Program-made: the position numbers and the translations under genes | Assembly (NCBI RefSeq): GCF_000178155.2 | Contig: NZ_ADKM02000086.1 | Span: 31,492 to 95,491 of the forward strand | Source: Hominimerdicola alba 8 | Lineage (GTDB): Bacteria; Bacillota; Clostridia; Oscillospirales; Ruminococcaceae | Direction of reading: 5' to 3' | Length of the DNA stretch: 64,000 nt | Notes under the pieces: model-generated | What the model was told of the DNA's origin: nothing | The model's database searches: none | Seen by the model: only the letters and a program-made list of their open reading frames with translations | Part shown: in pieces, positions 40,083 to 47,330 of the stretch | How positions within the stretch are numbered: the first letter of the stretch is position 1 | How the letters are laid out: every line of letters starts with the position of its first letter

Positions 40083-41165
40083 TCAGTATCCGTAACCGTT
40101 GTCGCTGTAGCCGCCGTTGTCATAATAGCCGCTGTCGGTTTCCTCATATCCCTGAGTTTCATCGACCTCGTTGGGGTCACCGACCGTCACGCCCAGCTGT
40201 TCAGCCATTTCTTCCTGACTGACAGGGTCTTGGGCGAGGGTATAATCAGAGGTCACGCCCAGATATTCTTCAAGACAGAGATTTTTAGAGGTCAGCTCTT
40301 TTGCAAGTTCTACTCCGACAAATCTGATGTGCCAGGGCTCGTATTCATAACCCGTGTACTTCTCCTTGCCTTTAGGGAAACGGATTATAAAACCGTAATC
40401 AGAGCAGTGAGCCGCAAGCCACTTGGCTTCGGTGGTGCCTGCAAATGAATTCTCGGTGGAATTGACATCAAAGCACAGCCCTGCCTGATGCTCGGAGTGA
40501 CCCGGTCTTGACGAAAACTTGTCAGCATCGGCAACACCCCTGTCATAAGCATAGTTATAGTACAGGTTGTACTGCTCATCATAAGTGCGGTAACCTGAAT
40601 TTATGTACAGGTACACGCCGTCATTGAGAGCATCGTTCATCATCTCGTCAAACGCCGCCTGTGCCGCCGTATTGATGCCGGGTGCATAGTCTTCGGGCAC
40701 AGAATAGGTCTTGTTGACAATGAGAATGCCGTCAACAAACGTCAGCCCATCGACCTGCTGTATCTTATGTTCAGTCTCTTCGGGCTTTGATTCAACTGTT
40801 TCAGCAGGTGTTTCTGCATTGCTGTCAGTATTTTCCTTTTTAGTGGAAGTCTTCTCAGCCACAGACGACTCAGTGTTCACTTTCTGCTCGTCACGCTTTT
40901 TTCTGTGTGCAGCGTAACAACTCCTGCAAACTATCAGCACAATGACCATCACCAGAATCAGCGCGATGGTGCGGTTGCGTTTTATCCTTTTGCGTTCGGC
41001 AGCGCGCCGCCTTGCGCGGATACGCTGTCTTATCATCTCTTCATAGGCTTGTTCTTCGGGACTCAGCACAACACGAGAGAGGTCACGGTCGTCTATGAGA
41101 GAGGTCAGTTCACCATTAACAGAACGCTCGTCATCACGGACATTTCTGTTATTATTTTCATTCAT
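40083..41165 (-). CDS. Membrane-anchored VanY-type D-alanyl-D-alanine carboxypeptidase
   Basis: A 360-residue enzyme with a cytosolic basic N-terminus, one membrane segment (about 65-85), a Thr/Glu-rich linker and a VanY/M15 domain. Zinc and catalytic residues lie in SSRPGHSEHQAGLCFDV (His and Asp ligands) and EPWHIRF (catalytic Glu, His ligand). It would trim the terminal D-Ala of peptidoglycan stems outside the membrane. A Tyr/Gly/Asp-rich tail (about 335-360) is unusual. The start is the ATG at 41165, after GTGAGGAAAGCT. A lipoprotein paralogue is at 46117. Confidence 0.92.
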   Translation of the reverse strand: MNENNNRNVRDDERSVNGELTSLIDDRDLSRVVLSPEEQAYEEMIRQRIRARRRAAERKRIKRNRTIALILVMVIVLIVCRSCYAAHRKKRDEQKVNTESSVAEKTSTKKENTDSNAETPAETVESKPEETEHKIQQVDGLTFVDGILIVNKTYSVPEDYAPGINTAAQAAFDEMMNDALNDGVYLYINSGYRTYDEQYNLYYNYAYDRGVADADKFSSRPGHSEHQAGLCFDVNSTENSFAGTTEAKWLAAHCSDYGFIIRFPKGKEKYTGYEYEPWHIRFVGVELAKELTSKNLCLEEYLGVTSDYTLAQDPVSQEEMAEQLGVTVGDPNEVDETQGYEETDSGYYDNGGYSDNGYGY

Positions 41166-41236
41166 AGCTTTCCTCACAGGTACATTTATTCATTTTACAT
41201 ATCACCCAAGTTCAATAATAATCACCACACCTAAAT

Positions 41237-41265
41237 ATTGTAACATATTTAATTAGAAAAATCAA
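41237..41265 (-). promoter_or_regulatory. Promoter of the VanY-PH operon
   Basis: Minus-strand TTGATT (41265-41260), 17 bp, TACAAT (41242-41237). Confidence 0.7.
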
Positions 41266-41576
41266 GTCGAATGCTGTAATAAGCCAAATTTTAAAGATTA
41301 ATTTATTCATTTGTTAACGTTTTATACACATACCAAACGTCTATTCCGTCAAAATTTTATTTAGTGCGCAAAACGCCGATACAAGTTGATCTCACGCAAC
41401 TTTTTTTCACGTACTTTCTTTCACTGACTTAAGCCGATCAGTGTGAAGTCCTGCCTTAATTTCGTCCTGACGAAATGTAGAGCGCCACCTGCTTGATGTG
41501 TCTTACAAGAAAACCGATCGATTTTCGTCAAAAGCACTAAAATGTTTAAAAGAAATTAAAAGTTTATCAATAGCTA
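41266..41576. other. Intergenic region with nothing recognised
   Basis: About 310 bp between divergent promoters. A GACTTAAGCCGATCAGTGTG stretch and TCGTCCTGACGA palindrome are present, but I see no gene or known RNA. Confidence 0.5.
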
Positions 41577-41638
41577 TTGACAAATCGGCAAAAATGTGAT
41601 AGACTTACTATCAGTTGATAGTGTGTCTATCACACTAT
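41577..41638 (+). promoter_or_regulatory. Promoter with nested palindromic operators for the TetR/GPH operon
   Basis: TTGACA (41577-41582), 17 bp, TAGACT (41600-41605). The inverted repeat TGTGATAGAC (41596-41605) with GTCTATCACA (41624-41633) brackets a smaller palindrome CTATCAGTTGATAG (41608-41621), and ATAGTGTG/CACACTAT overlaps them. This is the expected place for TetR autorepression. Confidence 0.8.
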
Positions 41639-41652
41639 AGGAGGTCTGTCAA

Positions 41653-42309
41653 GTGGATAACGAAACATACAATGATTTTTCTCAAAAACATTTAAAAACA
41701 CAGCGCACTAATCAGGCAGTTGCGGCGGCGGCGGAACTGTTTCTAAAACACGGCATCGAAGAGGTAAAAATGACTGATATCGCTGATGCCAGCGGAGTCG
41801 GAGTGGCTACGCTCTACCGCTATTTCGGCACAAAGCCCCGCATGACCACTGCGGTCATGACCTATTTGTGGAACGAGATAACCAAGCTGTTCAGCGGTGT
41901 TTTCGAGTCGCCCGAATTTACAAGTCAGTCGGGCATAAAACAGCTGAGCGACCTTATGCGCATGTTCATCGTGCTTTATCAGGCACATGCTGATTTCATG
42001 CGGCTGGTAGATGAATTTGACAGCTTTATAATACGCGAGGGCATACCGAAAGAAGAACTGACAGAGTATGACCGTTCGATAATAAACTTCTACCCTGTGC
42101 TTGAAAACGCCTATTTAAAGGGTATAGAGGACGGCACTGTAAGGAAGCTGGACAATTTCAAGCTGTTCTATCTGTCACATGCGCACGCACTGCTGGAGAT
42201 GTGCAAAAAATTCGTTGGCGGTGAGATACTGCCGTCTGATGATTTTTCACATGCTGAGGACGAACTTCAGAACCTCATCGACACAGCAGTTGCTTACCTG
42301 AAAACCTGA
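41653..42309 (+). CDS. TetR-family regulator
   Basis: A 218-residue TetR protein. The helix-turn-helix (AAAELFLKHGIEEVKMTDIADASGVGVATLYRYFGTK) spans residues 26-62; the ligand-binding part follows without recognised homology. It starts with GTG at 41653 after AGGAGGTCTGTCAA. Palindromes cover its own promoter, and the next gene is a sugar symporter 58 bp downstream, so it probably controls uptake of that sugar and its own expression. Confidence 0.93.
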   Translation: MDNETYNDFSQKHLKTQRTNQAVAAAAELFLKHGIEEVKMTDIADASGVGVATLYRYFGTKPRMTTAVMTYLWNEITKLFSGVFESPEFTSQSGIKQLSDLMRMFIVLYQAHADFMRLVDEFDSFIIREGIPKEELTEYDRSIINFYPVLENAYLKGIEDGTVRKLDNFKLFYLSHAHALLEMCKKFVGGEILPSDDFSHAEDELQNLIDTAVAYLKT

Positions 42310-42367
42310 CGGGTCACTGCAAGGTCTGCATGCACTGCCCGTACATTCCCGACAAGGAGGTATCAAT

Positions 42368-43768
42368 ATGGAACAGAAAAAGATAGCATCAAACAAAGTT
42401 CTCTGGATATTTGCTGTAGGTCAGCTGGGCTGGTCAACGCTGGCGGGCATAATCACTAACTGGCTGGTCGTTTTCTATGAACCTGATGTACTGCCTGAGG
42501 GTCACAGCTATTTCACACCGCAAGGACGTATCTTTCTCGGTCTGCTGACTGCGCTGGGCGTTATCACTGCCGCAGGCAGGCTGTTCGATGCGGTCACCGA
42601 CCCGTACATAGCCGGCAAGTCGGACAGTTTCAGGCACAAGCTGGGCAGGCGCATACCCTTTATGCGTGTCGCGGCAATACCATTCGGCGTGATGACTGTG
42701 CTGATCTTCACACTGCCTTTCAAGGGTGAGAGTTACAAGAATTTCGGACTGCTTTTTTTGTTCTGCATGCTGTTCTATCTCTGCATGACAGCCTACTGCA
42801 CGCCATATAACGCGCTTATCCCCGAACTCGGCAGGACACAGACCACAAGGATAAACCTTTCCACCTACATTTCGGTGACATACTTCTTCGGTTCGGGCAT
42901 AAGCTATCTGGTACCGAACATTGCGGGCATTTTCACGGGAGCGATGGGCTATACAGCCGCTTTCCGCCTGACGGTGGGCATACTTTCGGCTATAGCGGTG
43001 GTCTGCATGCTGATACCTGCTTTTCTTATAGACGAGAACGCCTACGCTGACACCACGCCCACTGAGGGAACAGCTTTCGGTTCGCTGATGGCGACTTTCA
43101 AAAACGGCGATTTCAGAACTTTTGTGGCTTCTGATATTTTCTACTGGATAGGTCTGACCATGTTCCAGACAGGTCTGCCGTTCTACATCACGACACTGCT
43201 GGGTCTGACCGACAAGTGGACTTTCCCCATGTTTGCGGCGATGACTTTCATGTCCCTGCTTTGCTATGCGCCTGTGAACATCTTCGCCAAAAAGATGGGC
43301 AAGAAAAAGCTGATAGCTTTCGCGTTCATGTTCTTCTCGGTTACTTTTCTCGTGACGGCGCTGGCAGGCTTACTGCCAATTCCCGCTGTGGTATACGGCT
43401 TTTTGATCGCGGCACTGGCTGCTGTTCCTATGGCGATACTCGGCATTCTGCCGCAGGCTGTTGTTGCTGATATCTCTGAGGCTGACCGCGTGAAAACAGG
43501 TGAAAGCAGACAGGGAATGTTCTATGCCGCAAGGACTTTTGCATTCAAGATGGGTCAGTCGTTGGCTATGCTTCTGTTTACAAGCATCAAGACCATCAAT
43601 TCGGATATACCGTCGGGACAGTCGGGCTTCGGTCTGGGACTGCGCATGACTGCTGTGCTTGCCACTGTTCTTTGTTTTATCGGCGGGATCATCTTTATGC
43701 GTTACAAGGAAGACAGTGTTATCTCGACCATATCTTCGGCAGAAGATAACAGCAGTGATCGAACCTGA
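42368..43768 (+). CDS. GPH-family sugar:cation symporter (MFS)
   Basis: A 466-residue transporter with about 12 membrane segments, of the glycoside-pentoside-hexuronide (MelB-like, MFS_2) family. GRLFDAVTDPYIAGKSDSFRHKLGRRIPFM (about 78-107) contains the cation and sugar-binding Asp residues (DAVTDP) and the loop typical of the family; CTPYNALIPEL follows in segment 4. The ATG follows CAAGGAGGTATCAAT. It is the only structural gene in the TetR operon and has no adjoining glycosidase, so the substrate cannot be told. Confidence 0.92.
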   Translation: MEQKKIASNKVLWIFAVGQLGWSTLAGIITNWLVVFYEPDVLPEGHSYFTPQGRIFLGLLTALGVITAAGRLFDAVTDPYIAGKSDSFRHKLGRRIPFMRVAAIPFGVMTVLIFTLPFKGESYKNFGLLFLFCMLFYLCMTAYCTPYNALIPELGRTQTTRINLSTYISVTYFFGSGISYLVPNIAGIFTGAMGYTAAFRLTVGILSAIAVVCMLIPAFLIDENAYADTTPTEGTAFGSLMATFKNGDFRTFVASDIFYWIGLTMFQTGLPFYITTLLGLTDKWTFPMFAAMTFMSLLCYAPVNIFAKKMGKKKLIAFAFMFFSVTFLVTALAGLLPIPAVVYGFLIAALAAVPMAILGILPQAVVADISEADRVKTGESRQGMFYAARTFAFKMGQSLAMLLFTSIKTINSDIPSGQSGFGLGLRMTAVLATVLCFIGGIIFMRYKEDSVISTISSAEDNSSDRT

Positions 43769-43795
43769 TCGCTTTTGTAAAGTGTTGTCAAAGCA

Positions 43796-43836
43796 TAAAA
43801 AGACCGCTCTGCTTTTTTGGCAGGCGGTCTTCATTT
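43796..43836. terminator. Bidirectional terminator
   Basis: AAGACCGC/GCGGTCTT with inner CTGC/GCAG pairing and A/T runs on both sides, between the GPH symporter and the convergent SdpI-like gene. Confidence 0.85.
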
Positions 43837-44510
43837 TAATCTGCTTTGTTCTCTTTCTCTTTTTCTTCGTCATAGATGCGCTTTGCATATACCATCGAGA
43901 TGGTCAGCGCCGCAGTCAGGTAGCCCAGCAGAAGCATTATCGCACCCATACCTCCCGCAAAAGAGGTGGACACTATGGTGCATATACCCGCAACTGTCAT
44001 GGCAGCGGCAGCAAAGCGGTTGGACTTCTGCCATGTGGTGTCGTTGTAGAGAGTCCACCCACAGCGGAAGCCGATGCTTGAATTGCGCCTTGTCTTTGGC
44101 ATGTAGTTGCTGACTGCTATCAGCATAATGCCCATCAGAAATGCGGTTGCGCGGTTCATGTCTATCTCCAGATTTCCGATACCCGCATGACCGTCAGCGC
44201 AGGCTTTTACTATGAACACTATCTGCATTACGCACATGATGCCCGCGATGATAGGCACAGTCTTTCTGAAAACTGCGGCATTCTCTTTGCCCGAATGCGT
44301 TTTTTTCCCGTAAAAGTGAGCAAACAGTTCAAATATGCCGACAACAAGCAGTATCAGCACAGGAAAGATAAAAAGTTCATATCTGCTGCCCCAGCTGTCA
44401 GCTTTGCCTGTGATGCCGTAGTGTGTAGGCACTTTGTCAGGCAGGAAATTAATTGCCGCCGCTGTTATCAGCATCGGCAGTACGGCTATTGCCCATGTCA
44501 GTTTTTTCAT
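43836..44510 (-). CDS. SdpI/DUF1648 family membrane protein
   Basis: A 224-residue protein with a DUF1648 opening (INFLPDKVPTHYGITGKADSWGSR, about residues 20-43) and the SdpI domain (IGFRCGWTLYNDTTWQKSNRF, about 140-160), and about six membrane segments. In Bacillus, SdpI gives immunity to the SdpC cannibalism toxin and sequesters the repressor SdpR. Here it overlaps the ArsR-type repressor gene by 62 bases. The start at 44510 is preceded by GGGGG and an A-rich spacer. No SdpC-like toxin gene is visible. Confidence 0.88.
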   Translation of the reverse strand: MKKLTWAIAVLPMLITAAAINFLPDKVPTHYGITGKADSWGSRYELFIFPVLILLVVGIFELFAHFYGKKTHSGKENAAVFRKTVPIIAGIMCVMQIVFIVKACADGHAGIGNLEIDMNRATAFLMGIMLIAVSNYMPKTRRNSSIGFRCGWTLYNDTTWQKSNRFAAAAMTVAGICTIVSTSFAGGMGAIMLLLGYLTAALTISMVYAKRIYDEEKEKENKAD

Positions 44511-44775
44511 TTTTTTTTGCCCCCAGTTCCTCAAACCACATCACTATCTCTTCAAACACCGATGTGTTAAGTTCGTAATACACAAAATTCTTCTCTTTGC
44601 TCTCACTGACCAGCCCCGCGTTTTTCAGCTGTTTCAGGTGGTATGACATGGTAGCACCTGTCATGTCAAAGTGCGCCCCTATCTCCCCTGCTGACATCTT
44701 TCCGTCCCTCAGCATGGTAAGTATCTCGCGGCGCACAGGGTCGCTGAGTGCCTTGAATGTTTCCTGAAATCCCAT
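44449..44775 (-). CDS. ArsR/SdpR-family repressor
   Basis: A 108-residue winged-helix repressor. FKALSDPVRREILTMLRDGKMSAGEIGAHF and TGATMSYHLKQLKNAGLVSES are the family core, without metal-binding Cys pairs, as in SdpR. It sits between a YhfC-like gene and the SdpI gene, four bases after the former's stop, and overlaps the latter. Two palindromic sites at the operon promoter are likely its operators. This gene order fits a membrane-signalled repressor, with SdpI or YhfC relieving repression. Confidence 0.92.
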   Translation of the reverse strand: MGFQETFKALSDPVRREILTMLRDGKMSAGEIGAHFDMTGATMSYHLKQLKNAGLVSESKEKNFVYYELNTSVFEEIVMWFEELGAKKNEKTDMGNSRTADADNSGGN

Positions 44776-44778
44776 TTT

Positions 44779-45597
44779 TTAAACCTCATTTCTATCCATT
44801 TTCTTGTATACAAACTTGTATGTCCCGAAAAATATCGCCGCTGACATAACTACAAGTATTATTTCCATCACTGCCAAGCCGAAGTACCCCGCTTTATAAA
44901 AAGCTATCGTAAAATCTACCAGTGCGTGCAGGAATATCGCCAGCGGGTAAAGCCAGCCCTTTCCCTTCTGCCTTGCGGCGGCGAACACCAGCATCGAAAG
45001 CCCTATCTGCAAGGCGATGGAAGGTATCCTTTCAAAGCCGCCAAGCACGCCCGAAAGCAGCGTCTGTTCAGCATAGCCGCGCACCTGTTCAACAGCCGAC
45101 TCCCGCGCCGCACCCTCAGCGCCTTTCAGCACAGCGTCAACGCCGCTGTTGTTGACGATAAGTCCCATAGCTATCAGAGAAATGTTATGTAAACCGAGAT
45201 ACACAGCTTCAGATCCGCCGTGACCCAATCCGTAGGATACCGAGTCTTCACGCGACTTGCAGTCTTTAAGTACCGTCTTGAAAGCGATGAACCTGCCTGT
45301 TTCCTCAAACAGACCTGCGCACACCGCACCTATAAAGTATAACAGCCAGATGTTGTCAGCCGCCGCCCTTGCCACAGGGGTGTCAGCAATAAGCAGGGGG
45401 TACTGCAAAATGTTTTTAAGCCCCAACGCAAAAACAGGGAAAACCACCGCCCCGACTATAAGCGCCTTTACGTTCAGCTTTACCTTTTTGCGAATGATGA
45501 AAAAGTAAGTCAGCGCCGCCAGTATCATCAGCGCACCGCTTACCCAATAGCCTGCCAGTGCTTCATTTGAAAAAGTAATGTTTTCTGTGTTTGTCAT
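44779..45597 (-). CDS. YhfC-family intramembrane metalloprotease-like protein
   Basis: A 272-residue membrane protein with about eight segments. The motifs GLFEETGRF (about 96-104), GLGHGGSEA (about 122-130) and HALVDF (about 225-230) match the YhfC family, related to CPBP proteases; the Glu pair and His residues could bind zinc. It is the first gene of the operon and starts after AAAGGAGCAATAAA. Its presence next to SdpR and SdpI suggests a bacteriocin-immunity or stress-response unit; the substrate is unknown. Confidence 0.88.
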   Translation of the reverse strand: MTNTENITFSNEALAGYWVSGALMILAALTYFFIIRKKVKLNVKALIVGAVVFPVFALGLKNILQYPLLIADTPVARAAADNIWLLYFIGAVCAGLFEETGRFIAFKTVLKDCKSREDSVSYGLGHGGSEAVYLGLHNISLIAMGLIVNNSGVDAVLKGAEGAARESAVEQVRGYAEQTLLSGVLGGFERIPSIALQIGLSMLVFAAARQKGKGWLYPLAIFLHALVDFTIAFYKAGYFGLAVMEIILVVMSAAIFFGTYKFVYKKMDRNEV

Positions 45598-45611
45598 TTT
45601 ATTGCTCCTTT

Positions 45612-45705
45612 CTATTTAGAAAATTCTCTATTTAGAATTTTCTCTAAATAGAATATACCACACTTTTCTTCGTTTGTCAATAGGTATTTAGAAATTTTTC
45701 TAAAT
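45612..45705 (-). promoter_or_regulatory. Promoter of the yhfC-sdpR-sdpI unit with two operator palindromes
   Basis: Minus-strand TTGACA (45680-45675), 17 bp, TATATT (45657-45652). A palindrome ATTTAGAAA-TTTCTAAAT (45686-45705) lies just upstream of -35, and a longer inverted repeat built from the same CTATTTAGA/TCTAAATAG units (45612-45651) covers the start site. Confidence 0.88.
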
Positions 45706-45928
45706 ACGCACATTTCCCGTCTGCCGAAAAGAGTTTCGTCATGCAGTAACATCATAATAATAAGAAAAGGCACTCAAAATCATCTCACCGCAATTTTTGG
45801 TCAGTCCAAATAAACACCCGAAAGCACAAATATTAAGAAAAATGCCGAATTTTAGGGACTTTTATGAACTTTGTAGGATTGTTGCACTGTGCTATAAGTT
45901 AACTAAAAAGCATAGTGAAATATGACGA

Positions 45929-45957
45929 TTGAAATGATATCTGAAAAATGGTATAAT
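45929..45957 (+). promoter_or_regulatory. Promoter of the VanY lipoprotein gene
   Basis: TTGAAA (45929-45934), 17 bp, TATAAT (45952-45957). A MITE copy starts six bases later, so it lies within the transcript leader. Confidence 0.78.
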
Positions 45958-45962
45958 ATTAT

Positions 45963-46065
45963 TATAGCAATCCAACTTTTTAAATTCACAAAATCCAGTC
46001 GCAAAAGCTGGGATTTATGGATTTTGTGACTGGATTTTGTCTGAATTTTAAGGCGGATTGCTATA
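45963..46065. mobile_element. MITE-like element, copy 4 (in a 5' leader)
   Basis: A 103 bp copy with the shared TAGCAATCC/GGATTGCTA ends and flanking TA. It lies at the transcription start of the VanY lipoprotein gene. Four base differences from copy 3 (for example ATTTATGG for ATCTATGG). Confidence 0.9.
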
Positions 46066-46116
46066 TGATATATGCGCGGGATATTCCCGCAAAACATGGA
46101 CTAAAGAAGGAATAGA

Positions 46117-47208
46117 ATGAAAAAGAAAAATACGTTCGCACTCGCCTGTATCACAGCGCTGATATGTTCAGGCTGTGGCAGTATCGAGAGCAACACTGTT
46201 AATACGGATGAGGTAAGGGTCACTGAGAACACTGCCGCCCCTGTGGTTACAACGGCGGTACAGTCGGAAGCTGTGAATGATAACACCATTGCTTTGACGG
46301 AAGCGACAGATTCTTCTGCCGTTACTGAGGCACAGACAAAGCCAAGCGTCACCACTACCACCGAGAATGTGGTGGACAAACCGTCTACCATAGCGCTGGG
46401 CGGTGATACTGACAGCAAGTCCACCAGCCGCAATGCACAGCAGGCGAACGGCGGCACAATAACACTTGAAGCCTCAACTACCACCACCCGCACCGATGAC
46501 GGCGGTTATCATCACGACCAGCCGATGGGCAACGAGGTGCTTCCGCAGAGTGTTGACTACTACACCACCGACACCCAGCCCCAGCAGACTCAGCCGCCTG
46601 TCACCGAACAGCCTGCCCCGCAGGAAACTCAGCAGACGCAGGACGGAGGCTACACATCAAAGGGATACAAGGTCGAAGTCAAGGACGGCGTTACCTACGT
46701 GGGCGGTGTCATCATTGCGAACAAAAGCTACAAACTGCCTGAGAACTACGGCAACGGTCTGAACGAAGATGCGCTCAGTGCATTTTATCAGATGCAGTCT
46801 GCCGCCGCCAATGACGGGATATGGCTCTCGATAGTTTCAGGCTACAGAAGCTACTGGTATCAGGATCAGCTTTACTGGGGCTATGTGGCGGCACGCGGCA
46901 GTCAGGAAGAGGTGGACAGGTTCTCTGCAAGGGCGGGCTACTCTGAACACCAGACTGGTCTTGCGATGGATCTGAACAATGCCAGCCGCAGTTTTGCAGG
47001 TACTCCCGAAGCCTACTGGATAGAACAGCACTGTGCTGATTACGGATTCATACTCCGCTACCCCGATGGCAAGGAGGATATAACAGGCTTTATGTATGAA
47101 CCCTGGCATATCCGATATGTGGGCAATGAACTTGCAAGAACGCTGACCGATCAGGGACTTACCCTTGAAGAATACTTCGGTATCGACTCTGTTTACAGCG
47201 GCGAATGA
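46117..47208 (+). CDS. VanY-type D,D-carboxypeptidase lipoprotein
   Basis: A 363-residue predicted lipoprotein: signal peptide with lipobox CSGC (about 17-20), a long Thr/Gln/Pro-rich linker to about residue 180 and a VanY/M15 domain. Key motifs are ARAGYSEHQTGLAMDL and EPWHIRY, the same zinc and catalytic set as the 40083-41165 enzyme, from which it differs by its lipid anchor in place of a membrane helix. The start follows AGAAGGAATAGA. Its transcript begins in front of or within a MITE. It probably trims peptidoglycan stem peptides at the outer face of the membrane. Confidence 0.93.
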   Translation: MKKKNTFALACITALICSGCGSIESNTVNTDEVRVTENTAAPVVTTAVQSEAVNDNTIALTEATDSSAVTEAQTKPSVTTTTENVVDKPSTIALGGDTDSKSTSRNAQQANGGTITLEASTTTTRTDDGGYHHDQPMGNEVLPQSVDYYTTDTQPQQTQPPVTEQPAPQETQQTQDGGYTSKGYKVEVKDGVTYVGGVIIANKSYKLPENYGNGLNEDALSAFYQMQSAAANDGIWLSIVSGYRSYWYQDQLYWGYVAARGSQEEVDRFSARAGYSEHQTGLAMDLNNASRSFAGTPEAYWIEQHCADYGFILRYPDGKEDITGFMYEPWHIRYVGNELARTLTDQGLTLEEYFGIDSVYSGE

Positions 47209-47216
47209 TTAAACAT

Positions 47217-47250
47217 AAGACCACCGTACAAGCTGTGCGGTGGTCTTTTT
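47217..47250 (+). terminator. Terminator of the VanY lipoprotein gene
   Basis: AAGACCACCG/CGGTGGTCTT 10 bp stem with five T residues, nine bases after the stop. Confidence 0.88.
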
Positions 47251-47276
47251 GAATTTCTGACAGTTATGAATAAGGC

Positions 47277-47318
47277 AAAAGACCGACAGTACACGGAAAA
47301 ACTGTCGGTCTTTTTTAT
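47277..47318. terminator. Terminator of the GH5 cellulase gene (bidirectional)
   Basis: A 14 bp perfect stem AAAAGACCGACAGT with its complement; T runs on both strands. It lies 13 bp after the minus-strand cellulase stop. Confidence 0.9.
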
Positions 47319-47330
47319 CAATGATCTGTT

